A stretch of 62,734 nucleotides of DNA from Cochliopodium minus (Eukaryota; Discosea; Himatismenida; Cochliopodiidae): contig JAMYWO010000221.1 in the NCBI GenBank assembly GCA_024220525.1, positions 1 through 62,734 on the forward strand, written 5' to 3'. Each line of letters opens with the position of its first letter. The first letter of the stretch is position 1. A program made the translations under genes and the position numbers. Below are positions 1-11,299 of the stretch, in pieces. The notes below the pieces were generated by a model. It did not search any database, was not told where the DNA came from, and saw nothing but the letters and a program-made list of their open reading frames with translations.

Positions 1-76
1 TTTATTTATTTTATTTATTTTATTTATTTTATTTATTTTATTTATTTTATTTATTTTATTTATTTTATTTATTTTA
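1..76. repeat. (TTTATTTTA)n nonamer array at the window edge
   Basis: A 9-bp tandem array fills the first bases of the window and lies in the intron that follows the last visible exon of the USP25/28 5' part. The only other array with this unit in the window is at about 32833-32907, in the intron just before the 3' part of the same gene. This supports the view that the two places were once one intron. Confidence 0.9.
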
Positions 77-77
77 C

Positions 78-390
78 ATTGTAATTGTTGAATAGATCCA
101 ATTTAGATTGTATCTCTTTGATTTTATTTCTCAACGAAGTTTGCTTCTCTTCTCTCTGAGCACAAATCTCCCTGTTCTCCAAAAGGTAGCGATCCATAGA
201 AAGAGAAAGAGGAAAAGTAATCATCTCGTCCTTTTTGACCGTTTTGTTATCAGAAGGAGACCACAAAGATCCTAGATTTTTTTGATTTTATTTTATTTAT
301 TTTTTTTTTGGTTTTTGATTTTTGATTTTTTATTTTTGATTTTTGATTTTTGATTTTTGATTTTTTATTTTTTTTTGATAATTTTTATTT

Positions 391-431
<41 letters not shown>

Positions 432-2210
432 TTTTTTTTTTTTTTTTGATAATTTTTTATTATTTTCAATTAATGGATATTTTTTTTACTTTGTATTTGA
501 AAAACCAAGATCGAAGGAAGTTTTTCGATCCAAATTTTTTTTTTGGCGGTGGTGGTAACATCTTCTGTTGGTTTATATCCTTCTATGGTTGTGCTAGTGA
601 AATTTTCAATGCATTTTTCAATGTTTGGATTTTCCAAGTCCAAAATCTTCGCAAAATAAAAATAAAAAATGAAATAAAAAAATAAAAAAAAATAAAAAAT
701 GAAAAAAAAAAATAAAAAAAAATAAAAAATGAAAAAAAATAAAAAAATTTTTTTTTATCTCTAAAACAAATTTTCTATAAACAAAAATATTTAATTTCCA
801 TTTACTAAAAAAAAATCCATCCAAAAATAAAATTTTAAAATTTAAATTAAAATAATAAATAATAAATAAGAACGAAAACAATTTTGATGATAAAGAAATA
901 ACATTTTTTTTTTTTTTTTTTTTGACCAACTGTCTGAACTCTTCAACCTTGGTAGTTTCCTTAGTCTGACCCTTCTCTTCATAAGACAAAAAAGATTTGG
1001 TGGCACCAACAAAGAGGGAGTTGAAAAAATCCTCGTCAGTGTTGTTGTCGGACTTGGAGATGTCACGGAGACCCTCCTCGATCTTCTCGAGGAAGAGGAG
1101 ATTGAACTCGGAGGCGTCTTCTTGCTTTCCGATCTCGAATTTGCCGCCCACTAGGTTGTGCAGGGTTTCGTATGGATCCACAAACTTTTGTTCTGTGTGC
1201 ATCATTCTCGCGAACAGCATTTGGAGGTTTTCTATCACTGTTTTTTTTATTTTTTTAAAAAAAATTGAAAAAAGAACGAAAAAGAATCTTTAAATAATTT
1301 ATTCGTTATAATAATGCTTAAAAATAACATTAAGATTAAAGTCTAATGTTTAAAATGAAAAATCAATAAAATAAAAAGACAGTAAAATGTTAAATTTTAA
1401 AATAACTAATATCTTTTAAAAAATTGAATGGTGTGCAAAGTTAATCAAATGATTAAAACGTATTTATTAAAATTTTTAAATAATTTTTTGGTCAATGGTA
1501 TTCTTTTAAATTCTTTTTTAAAAATAGATTAAATAGAATTTTTTTATTTACATCTTATTGAATTTGTTTTGTTTTCTTGTTGATTGATTTTGGCCATCAA
1601 AATCTTGTTTCTGAAGGATTCGATGTGAAAGTAAGTTTGGAGGAGGGAGTTGAAATAACACATGTTGGATTGCTTCTTCAATCCCACATGATCTTCCTCG
1701 CTCTTGATCATCTCGATAGGGATCCTCTTCTCGATTATCTCCTGCTCATCTCCCGCGTTTAGACTTCTTTCTATAGCCTTTATTTTATTTATTTCAAAAA
1801 ATTAAATTTGACAAGCACCAAAACTCAGCAGGAGAGATATATATATGAGAAAATGAATATTCAATGTTATAAAGAATATTATAATATTAAAGGCCGATGT
1901 TATATTTATAAAATTTTATAAAGCAAATTATAAATATGATCGTTATTATAATATCTAATATTTTATTGAGAGAAACAAAAAACTATATATTACCAAATTT
2001 ATATCGTATTGATCATTATCTGTCGTTGGTTGATAATCATTCAGACATATGGATGCAGCCTCATTGATATCTTTTGGATTTTTCTTTTGTAAAAAATAGG
2101 TTAAATGACGTTTATAATTTAAGAAAAAGAGGCAGAACAGTTTTAGCATAATTGATGGCTTCATCAGAAAAGCCCATTTCATCTTTCAATTTTGACCACT
2201 CAATACTCAT
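78..2210 (-). CDS. USP25/28-like deubiquitinase, 5' part (split gene)
   Basis: Ubiquitin carboxyl-terminal hydrolase of the USP25/28 group, which removes ubiquitin from proteins. Exons read on the minus strand are 2139-2210, 1994-2083, 1552-1778, 927-1237, 490-646 and 78-271. The ATG at 2210 opens a UBA-like stretch (MGFSDEAINYAK), followed by a UIM-like motif (AIERSL). The catalytic cysteine box is VGLKKQSNMCYFNSLLQ, near 1640-1690; the usual GNTC reads SNMC. Next come the fingers region (FVDPYETL, QEDASEF) and the FPLSLSMDRYLLENRE motif typical of USP25/28. The His and Asn/Asp boxes are absent here. The last exon ends in phase 0 at 78 and its intron runs into the array at 1-76. The missing part is at 29962-32680. 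All exon phases agree. The family call is strong; the split probably reflects block order rather than a broken gene. Confidence 0.88.
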
Positions 2211-2345
2211 CTATTTTTTTTTTTATTTTATGAATAATTTATTTGAAGAAAAATCGAAATTAAAAAATGAATGTTTGATTGAAAAAGGTCTCATTTTGTT
2301 GTAAAAAATTTATGAATCATTTTAACATTTTTGTTTTAATTGCTT

Positions 2346-3365
2346 TTATTTTATGTAGGTGGAGTACTCTGTTCTTTCGTTCACCAAAGAAGAAGAGTAA
2401 CCATTTGATGGGTCACGGATGAAAGAGAGAAACTCTCTCATAGGTGCAATATCAAAATCTACATTGTCAGAAATGATAATGGTACCTCTCTTCAAAAAGA
2501 AAGTTCAATAATAAAATTAAAACAAAAAAAAAGTTAAACGTCAAAAATTTGATTGAAATGATCATTTTTAAAAGTACCTTGAAAAATTTTTCTAATTGTT
2601 TCAAAATAGGAAGGTAGTTGTCTTGCCATCCATCCAATAAAATAAAATCAACAGTTTTGTTATTTTCACTAAGATATGGTTCGATAGTTTTCAAAATATC
2701 TCCTTCCAAGAATGTGACATATGGTGTCAAGTTTGCTTCTTTGATGTTTTTCTTTGCAATGAGAACTTTGCTTGACTCCAGTTCACATGTGATCACTTCT
2801 CCTTTTGTTTCTTTTACTGCAGATGCCAAATATGTTGTGCTCACTCCAAAACTGGTTCCATATTCAACAATAGTTTTTCCTCCTTTTTTATTTAATAGTA
2901 AATTGAATTTTAATATTTTTTAATAAATAAATATTTTTTTGAAATTTAAATTGAATTTTACCAGAATTAATAATTAGATTATGAATGAAAAATCCTTCTT
3001 GCACTTCTATTAAAATAATCAACAAAATGAATCTCTTATCAATTTTTATTTATTTTTTATAATTTACCAATTGGAAGATAAAATCCAGCAGCCCTGCTTG
3101 GATGAAATACAGTATGGATCGGCTTCCATTGGATGATAGATTCAACAATCACTTTCAAGAAAATGGGAATCAATTTTGGAAGCTGTTTCTTTGCATCAGT
3201 ATGCAATCTGTAAAGCAAAGCAGATGTTTCTTTGCTATGAAGATGGAGTGTTCCCTTTTTAAAATTAGAGTCCAAGAAGATGTTTTCAGGGGAGGTGAAA
3301 TATAAATTTTTGATAAAGGAGTAGAATCTGTAAATCCCATACAACATGATGATAAAAAACCACAT
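2346..3365 (-). CDS. membrane-anchored SAM-dependent methyltransferase, copy 1
   Basis: Class I (Rossmann-type) methyltransferase with an N-terminal hydrophobic segment (MWFFIIMLYGIYRFYSF) that could anchor it to a membrane. Exons are 3068-3365, 2962-3006, 2578-2882 and 2346-2489; the stop is TAA. The SAM-binding motif is VEYGTSFGVSTTYLA, the second acidic strand VITCELESSK, then FLEGDIL and the LLDGWQDNY strand. The C-terminus carries ISDNVDFD. The layout resembles O-methyltransferases of the Methyltransf_24 type; the substrate cannot be told. A tandem paralog lies directly upstream at 3677-4659 with the same intron positions. The last two exons and the intron between them are nearly identical to the copy, while exon 1 has diverged much more. 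Confidence 0.85.
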
Positions 3366-3676
3366 TTTTTTTCGTTAAGGTTATTTTTGATTTTTTTTTT
3401 TTATTTTAAATTTCTGTTTGAATTAATTATATTTTTGAGGTTCAATATCTAATTATATCAAAACAAAGGAAGAAATTAATTAAAATACTTATCTTGTTAA
3501 AAAACTTATAATATAAACTAAATCAATGCAGAGGAGTTTGAGGAGTTAAATTATTTATATTAACTCCTCAAAGTTTGAATATATAATCCGCTTCAAAGAA
3601 ATATTATAATTAATTAAAGATTTTTAATTTTTTTTTAATTGTAGGGAATTGATAAAAGATTTGATATGTTTCAGTA

Positions 3677-4659
3677 TTATCTGAGATAGGTGGAGTACTC
3701 TGTTCTTTCGTTCACCAAAGAAGAAGAGTAACCATTTGATGGATCACGAACATAAGAGAGAAACTCTTTCATTTGTTCAATATCAGTATCAACATTGTCA
3801 GAAATGATAATGGTACCTCTCTTCAAAAAAAAATAAAACAAAAAAAAAGTTAAACGTCAAAAATTTGATTGAAATGATCATTTTTAAAAGAACCTTGAAA
3901 AATTTTTCTAATTGTTTCAAAATAGGAAGGTAGTTGTCTTGCCATCCATCCAATAAAACAAAATCAACAATTTTGTTATTTTCACTAAGATATGGTTCTA
4001 TAGTTTTCAAAATATCTCCTTCCAAGAAAGTGACATATGGTGTCAAGTTTGCTTCTTTGATGTTTTTCTTTGCAATGAGAATCTTGCTTGGTTGAAGTTC
4101 ACATGTGATCACTTCTCCTTTTGTTTCTTTTGCTGCAGATGCCAAATATGTTGCACTTATTCCAAAACTTGTTCCATATTCAACAATAGTTTTGGCACCT
4201 TTAAAAATTTTTAATTGGAAAATTGAGAAACAAAAAATGAATAAAAATAATTTATAACCTGTATTGATAATGAGATTGTGCATAAAAATTCCATCTGCTA
4301 CATCTTTTTATTTAAAATTTAAAACTTGAAAATTATTAAATTCATAATTTTTTTTTTTTACCAATAGGTAGGTAACAACCAGTTGCAGTACTTGGTGTGA
4401 AAACAGACAAAATTGGCTTCCATTGGACAATCGATAAAATTAAAACCTTGATAAAAACTGGAATCAATCTTGGTAATTCTCCTTTTGCATCACTATGCAA
4501 TCTGTACAATAAAGAAGCAGTTTCTTTGTTGTGAAGATGTAGTGTTCCCTTTGTGAAGTTTGGCTCAATGAAAATTTTCTCAGGTGAAGTAAAATATATC
4601 CTTTGAATAAAGTCATATACTTTGTATGTTAGATACAATATGATAATGTAAAACCACAT
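3677..4659 (-). CDS. membrane-anchored SAM-dependent methyltransferase, copy 2
   Basis: Tandem paralog of the gene at 2346-3365, in the same direction, about 310 bp upstream. It has the same four-exon layout. It begins at the ATG at 4659 with a hydrophobic stretch (MWFYIIILYLTYKVYDF) and ends in YLR then TAA. The SAM motif is VEYGTSFGISATYLA, then VITCELQPSK, FLEGDIL and VLLDGWQDNY, and a C-terminal ISDNVDTD. The two copies agree almost base for base from the SAM-motif exon to the 3' end. They differ clearly in the first exon and at the C-terminal tip. Function beyond methyl transfer is not visible. Confidence 0.85.
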
Positions 4660-5105
4660 TATTCGTTAAGAATTTTTTTTTTAATTTTTAAATTTATTAT
4701 TAAAATTTTTTATTTTATTTAATTTTATTCTTTCAAATTCTTACAAAGATGTAAAAAATTTAAGAATTTTGAGGAATTTGAACAGAACACAAATTCTTTT
4801 TTTTGAATTTAAAGATCAGTTAAAAAAAAATTCACAGAATTTCATTTAATTAAAAATACTTAACATGATAAGTATATTTAATAAATTATAATTAATTAAT
4901 TAAAAATTAAGTTTTTCTAAAAATTAAAAAATAAAAGGAAGAAGATTTAAATCTAGATAAAATTGTGCTCTATCTCTCAAACTGATCTTTTCTTTTTTTA
5001 CATTAAAATATTCCATTTAAAATAAACTAGAAAAAAATAATTCTGTAAAATTTTTAATTTCTCTCTATCGCTTTAATATAATATTTGTAAAAAAATAAAT
5101 GATAA
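4660..5105. other. intergenic, AT-rich
   Basis: Stretch between the 3' end of the formin gene and the start of methyltransferase copy 2. It is AT-rich with short A and T runs, and I see no exon with coding character on either strand. It should hold the promoter of the methyltransferase. Confidence 0.6.
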
Positions 5106-8100
5106 TTATTTCATGTTCTTAATTTTGGAAATCATCAATTCAAGATCACCCTTGGCCTGGTTAGTCTGAGGTTTGAGTTTGTCTAACTTTAAGTTTCTCT
5201 GTACATTGCTGATGGAAGCTTTTTGCAAAGAATCAAGAAACTGTTGGGTGATCCTGAAAAACTCTTGGCAGTTGCAGTCGTTGTCCAATACAAATAGCTT
5301 TTGGATCTTTTCGAAAGCTTTTCTTGCTTGGGCTGCCATTATTTTCATTTCGGAAGTCTCTTTGGAAGCATCGGCCAAAAATGGTTTGAAAACTAAGCGA
5401 AAAAAAATATTTGGAGAAAATTTAAATAAAATAAAAATTTAAAATAAAATGAAATTATTCCAATAATAAATAATAATTGAAAATTAATACTAAAAAACAA
5501 TAAAAACTAAAATTAATCAAAATAAAATAATTAAAAAAAAATTAAAAAAAATTCAAAAAAAATTAGAAAAAAATTAAAAAAAAAATATTACCAGAGATGA
5601 ACTTATCTCTTTGATCAGAACCAGCAATCTTGAATTCTTGCTCGACTTTGATCAAGCCATCTTCGATTTCGTTGACTTGAGAGGCAGTGAAATCAAGGTC
5701 CAACTTGGAACAAGAGACGATGACTTCGTAGAAGTTATCTGTTTGAAAGAAATCTTTGATTTTGGGAAACTTTTTGTCCAAGTAGCTCGCTACAAAGTTC
5801 ATGAGTGTAAAGTTGGGTTGGGTTGTTGATTTTACTGAGGATAGTTTTGAGACCACTTCGTAAGAGAATCCTCTTGCTCCGCCTATTTTAATTTAAAAAT
5901 AAACAAATTGATTTTTATTAATTAATCAAAATTAATTCTTTAAAATAAAAAAAAAATAAAAAATTATTTTAAAATACATTAATTAATTCACAAAAAAAAA
6001 AATAAAGTAAATTATTTCATAAAAATAAGAAAAATAAGAAAAATAAGAAAATAAATATTAAAAAATTAAAAATAAAATAATAAATCGGAAAAAATAAAAT
6101 AGTTTTACCTCTAAAAGTAGAGCAGTTCATAAAGTTACCAATAGCCAAAATAACCTCCAAAAGTTTCTTGAACTCTTTGCAAGTTTCGATCAAGTTGAAT
6201 CCTTCAAAAAGTAAAAAAAATTGAATAAAATAAATAAACAAAAAATAAAAAATAATTAAAAAAAAAATCAAAAAAATTGTTTAATAAAATATGTTATCAA
6301 AAATTTATAAAATAATTTAAAATTACCTTTTAAAAGTAACTCAAGTTCAGTTTTAGTAGTTTTGGACTTCTCAGCGTATTCTTGGTAGTAAATGATGGAC
6401 TCGAATCTTTGGTTGTACCTCTTCACCTTCATGACTTCCATGAAGAACTTTTCTGGGGCTCCTAAAATCGTGGAATCACCGTCATTCTTCAGGTAATTGT
6501 CTAAAAAATAAAAATATTAAAAATGAAAAAAAAAATTTAACAAAATAAATAATACAAAAAAATAATTATCTTTTTTAAATATAAATATTGTTTTTTAATA
6601 GTAATTAACTTTCAAAAAAAAATTTAAAATGAAAAAAAGATATTAAGATTAAAAAAGGTAAAAATTCTTTTTTTATTATTTACCTATGATCTCAGCCTCC
6701 TCTTCAGTAGGAAGCATGGGCTTCATCAAAGTCATCCTGTCCAAAGTCAAGAAATTGATGTTGATCTCCTCAATGGCGGTACGGATCTCAGAGAAAGGCA
6801 TTTTGAACTTGAAGAGCATGACAGACACATTGGCGAACCTCTTTCCGTCGATCAACATCACTTCTTTTGATGTGTTGATGGGGCTTGTCGACCCTGGTTT
6901 GTTTCCCACTGGGGTTGCTTGTTTCTCATCGATTTTGAAGAGATCTTCGATTTCTTGGGTGGGCACGTCGATGTCGTTGGTGGCCAAGTTTTCCCAGTAT
7001 GAATTGTTAATCAGGTGGGGTTTTATTACCTATTTATTGTTAAAATAATTTTAAGAAATTATTCGAAAAAAAATGATTTTTTAATTTAAATGTATAAAAG
7101 AAAAAAAGAAAAAAAAAAATAAGAAATAAAATTTATTTTTACCTTCCAAGGAAGAGATCTTAATTTCGTGGATGGTTTTGAAGTATTTGTTCCTCCAGAG
7201 AGAGGAAGCGTAGGAGGTGGGCTTCCCATTGGAGGTGGCGGAGGTGGAGACTCGCTCATTGAAGGATGCGGAGGAGGAGGAGGAGAATCTGTCAATGGTG
7301 CATCTCCATTTTTTTTGGCGTTGGTTGGTGGTGTTGGTTGTAAAATACTAACTGGGTTAGAAGTAGGGATGGATGGCCTATTATTGGTAACACTAATGAA
7401 AAAAAGATTAAAATGAAAAAATAAATCAAATAAAATTAAACTTTTGGATTCTCTTAGATTATCACTTTTTCTTAGATACAAATTTAGACATGTTCAAAAT
7501 TTTATAACAGTTTAAAATTTGTTAGTTAAAAATTAATATTCGCCAATAAAGTTGGAAATTTTGGACATGTCTAATACAAATTAGAAAAAAATGTTACACT
7601 TTGTTTGTAGTTGTAGAAACAGAAACTTGGGGAACAACATACTCCAACTTGAAGTTGGGTTCGTGTTCAGTGACTTTTTTGGAAAGTTTGTTAATGACTT
7701 CCTGGAGGTCGTTGATTTTGCTGAGCAAAGAGTTTGTATCGTTGACCATCACCTCACTTTCTTTTTTCTTACTTTTAGAGGTTTCTTTTTTGGACACTTT
7801 ATCGTCAAAAACCAGATTCTTGAAAATTTTCTTGACTGCGGATTCTAAATTGTCACTTTGGGGATCAATAAGACTGATTTGGTAAACAGATTGAGCACAA
7901 ATTTTCCATATTGACTAACATAAATGATTTCATTTATAAACTAAACTAATAAAAAAAAAATACCTCGTATTGGACAGGGATCTCATTCAAGTCTTGGAGA
8001 ATGGATCTTAAGTGAGGGTGAATATGCTTTCTCACTTTGAGTTTCTTGTTGACATTCGTAAATAATTCTTTGGTAGTAATGACCTTGTAGTCCTTGGGTC

Positions 8101-9883
8101 TGGACTTGACCATCAAAAACTTTTTGCTCTCTGCGGTAGACAAAAAAAGTTTTTTGCACTTTTCCCAACTATCTCCAGTTTGTTGATCGTCTTTCAAGTT
8201 TTGAACAATGTTGTATGTCCCACATGACTGCAAAACACCTTGTAGAATTTCAGTGTCTTCGGATGCCAGAAGAGCGTTGATGAGTCCTAAGGCTGCTACT
8301 TGGAGATCGGGGAACTCTGTGTTCCTCATGTATTCTGCGAGCTTTCCGAAATATTCTCTCTTTTTGTGATCTTCTTCGAACAATGTCCTAATGATGAGTC
8401 TTTGGGCGTTCTCATGTAAAAAACAGATTGCAGCCAAAACTGTTTAAATGAAATGATTTTTTAAAAAAAAGAAAAATAATACAGGGATTGATAGATCAAA
8501 CCTTCTAATACCATGATCCTCGTTTTGATATCTACATAATCCAGGGATTTCACCATCATTGATATGGAAATCGTGTTCTTTTGTCCCAAAATCATCTTAA
8601 GGGAACTGTTGACATTGAATAGAGACTTTAAAGAAAACAAAAGAGATTGTATCTTCCTCGATGATTCTTCATTGTTCTTTTTGATATCAATAGATAGGAA
8701 GGTATTCAATAATTTCAAGATAGCCTCATGCCCATTCAAAAAGAGGAACTCACCAATCGAAGATACTGGTTGTGTGGAGATCCATACTTCCACACTCAAC
8801 TAAATTTAAAATGAATAAGAATATGAAATTGAAATAAATTTGAATGGATTTTACCAGTATTGGCAAGGTTGCTTTAAAATCTATCTTTTTGACTATTTGC
8901 TCTGGTGTTTCCATTTTGCTTCTTGATTCTCTATATTCTTCAATCATCTTCCATTTCGCAGGAATAGGAAGCAATCTCAATTCATTCGCTTCTTTCTCAG
9001 GGATCCCAAGATTCAACTTTGTGAAAAATACCAATGATTATGAATAAAAATAACGATTTTAAAGAATTTTTCTTTTTTTTTTTTTTTTGTATAATTATAT
9101 TTCAAACAATATTCTTACGAGCAATTGTTCAAACATTTTAGGGACATCTAACATAGCATTTTTCGGCATTATGGAGCTATTTACTGAACAATTGGATTTA
9201 AGAAAATAGTAAAAAAAAGATTAATTTTTATTTTATCAAATTAAAATATTTAATAAAAATAATTTTTACTTATAGCACTCCTTCTTTTATCTCTTGTTTT
9301 CACTTGTCTTTCAATGGTGATTTCGATTTTTTTTTCTTTCTTTTCTATCTTTTGATTCAGATCATATGTATGGGTTTGTTTTCTATCATTTTTTTCTGGT
9401 TTGATCTATCAAATGGTGAAAGATAATGAATTATAATTTGAATGGAAAGAAAAAATATATTTTTTATACACTTATATCGGACATAGATTTACTCATTTCA
9501 TTAGATGTATTTTCCAATTTATTCGATTCTTTCTCAATGACCTCTGGTGTTAATTTCAATCCATAGGTTGACATTCTATTCTTCAAATCTGTTTCAGATT
9601 TATTTCCCAGTCTGATAGAGCTTCTATTGGAGATGGTGGCAGTGTTTCCTCTCTTGAACATATTGGTGGACCAACTTTTTCTATTATCTCTATGATCACC
9701 TTCCTCATTTTTTGGGTCCTCTGATTGTTTAATCTCCTCTGTATTTTTCATTTCCAAAGATGTTATCTCCTCATTCATTCTTTCTTTTTCATCATTCACT
9801 TGGGAACTCTCAGATTTATTTTCAATAATCTCCTTTGTGTTTTCATTTATAAAAATTTCCTCTTTCTTTTCTATCTCTTCCAT
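5106..9883 (-). CDS. diaphanous-type formin (GBD-FH3-FH1-FH2)
   Basis: Actin nucleator and elongator regulated by Rho-type GTPases. It starts at the ATG at 9883 with a Glu/Lys/Ser-rich leader and has about 13 exons. The GTPase-binding and FH3 armadillo region covers roughly 9186-7960. Motifs there include VPKMFEQLLEQL, LPIPAKWKMIEEY and the tail NLKDDQQTGDSWEKC. A coiled segment follows (7600-7910). The short FH1 at about 7395-7190 has SPPPPPHP and SPPPPPPMGSPPP, so only about three profilin-binding sites. FH2 begins at KLRSLPWKV and runs to the end, with NNSYWENLA, MLIDGKRFANVSVML, MLPTEEEAEIIG and the helix VILAIGNFMNCSTFRG. The protein stops soon after FH2; the last residues (GDLELMISKIK) are at best a minimal DAD-like core. 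An 89-bp MITE sits in the intron upstream of the FH1 exon. Confidence 0.9.
7485..7573. mobile_element. 89-bp MITE with 9-bp target duplication, copy 1
   Basis: Small non-coding element in a formin intron. Its ends form an inverted repeat, starting TAGACATGTTCAAAATTT and ending with the complement of TAGACATGTCCAAAATTT (17 of 18 positions match). It is flanked by the exact direct repeat ATACAAATT at 7476-7484 and 7574-7582. A related copy lies at 60232-60323. A 9-bp duplication suggests a Mutator-like or Merlin-like transposase acting in trans; no transposase gene is in the window. Confidence 0.8.
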
Positions 9884-10286
9884 TTTTTTATTTATTTTAT
9901 TTTTAGTTATTTTTGAAAATATATAGAATTCGAGCCTTCGAGATAGAATATAAAATAAATCTTTTTGTCTTGAATGTACACAAGGAGAATTTTGATTTGG
10001 TGGAAAGGCGAAACTTGATTTCCAATCAATTCAAGATTTAAATTTAATTCAATATTTTCATTTGGTAATCCAATTAATAAGGATCAAGCAAGTTGTTACT
10101 TGGTTTCAGATTTTTGTAAAAATTTGTTTCTTTAATTTTTGTGATTTAAATTGTTTAAAAAATCTTTTATATATCTATATAGAAAACATCACAAAACAAT
10201 GTAGAACAAGTCAGAATCTTTCAACCTTTTTCATTTCTTCATTGAAAAACAATATTACATAATCCAAAAAAAAAAAAAAATTCAGA
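9884..10286. promoter_or_regulatory. divergent intergenic region between formin and GH31 gene
   Basis: The 5' ends of the formin (-) and the GH31 gene (+) face each other across this stretch, so it should hold both promoters. It ends with an A run and then the GH31 start codon. I see no conserved operator-like element and no coding exon. Confidence 0.5.
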
Positions 10287-10936
10287 ATGAAACTTTTTTT
10301 GTATATTCTTTTATTGATACCCTCAATATTTTGTGTGCAATATGAATTATTTGACTACAATCCAATTGCAAATCCTGATGCAGTAGTTATAGTGGGGAAT
10401 GCAAGATTTACCGTATTGACTTCCAAAATGGTGAGGATGGAATTTGCTTTGGGTGCTAAATTTGAGGATCGCGCCACTTATGGTGATCAATATCAAATTC
10501 TTAATCCTTAATATATTATAATTTTCTTAATTACAACCAGCATTTGTGAACAGAAATTTGCCAGTTCCCCAATTCTCCAAAATTACAGCTGGCGGAATAT
10601 TAACCATCTCTACTGAACATTTGAGATTAACTTACAACTCCAATATGAATGTATTTAATTCCACATCATTGCAAATCATAAGCATGGATAATTCTTTCCA
10701 AGATTGGAAATATGGTGAATATAATTATAATTTTACAAACATAATTTAATCAATTTTATAGGTGATCCACCGAATGGGAATCTTTATGGAACACTTGTAA
10801 ATTTTTTATTGTATTCACCCTAATAAAAATTTTCTTTGATGGCAGAAATCTTTGGATGGTCAATGGGATATTAATTTGAATTGTTCTCAAATCGTCAATG
10901 TTACAATTAATAATGAAGCCAATTTGTGCACATACG
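10287..10936 (+). CDS. glycoside hydrolase family 31, N-terminal part (truncated)
   Basis: N-terminal beta-sandwich of a GH31 enzyme (alpha-glucosidase or alpha-xylosidase type). The signal peptide MKLFLYILLLIPSIFC indicates a secreted or lysosomal enzyme. Exons are 10287-10482, 10541-10714, 10762-10796 and 10846-10936. Diagnostic motifs are the spliced DRATYAFVNRNLPVPQF, the following ISTEHLRLTYN, and the stretch GNLYGTLKSLDG, which matches the NLGGT region before the catalytic barrel. N-glycosylation sites (NCS, NVT) fit a secretory protein. After the donor at 10937 no further exon is found before the N at 11057, so the catalytic domain lies outside the window. Which GH31 subfamily this is cannot be decided from the N-terminus. 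Confidence 0.82.
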
Positions 10937-11057
10937 GTAAATAAAAATTGATCTTATATAAATATGAAATTTTTTTTATTAAACTTTATCGAGTAAACAG
11001 TAAAAACCAAGAATCGCATCGAAATTAAAACAAAAAATAAAATATTTTTCTTTCTAN

Positions 11058-11106
11058 AAATAAAAAATAAAAAATAAAAAATAAAAAATAAAAAATAAAA
11101 AATAAA
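11058..11106. repeat. (AAAAAAT)n heptamer array beside an N
   Basis: A 7-bp array begins directly after the single N at 11057, inside the intron that follows the last visible exon of the GPCR-PIP kinase 5' part. The same unit in the same orientation occurs at about 37462-37540, in the intron just before the exon that would come next in that gene. Confidence 0.85.
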
Positions 11107-11299
11107 AAAAAATAAAATAAAATAAAAAATAAAAAAAAATAAAAAATAAAAAAATGAATAAAAAATAATATAAAAAATAACAAATAATAATAAATTAAAA
11201 AATAAAAATAAAAATAAATAATAAATAATAAAAAATAAATAATATAAATATAAATAAATAATAAATAATAAAAGATAAAAAATATTAAAAATAAATAAA

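Noticed and set aside
1-76. CRISPR or telomere-like array
   Set aside because: The unit is a plain AT nonamer without spacers, and the same unit occurs inside an intron at 32833; it is a microsatellite.
350-685. Open frame of 111 residues made of Phe/Leu/Ile/Tyr
   Set aside because: Translation of a T-rich intron of the USP gene on the opposite strand; it has no coding character.
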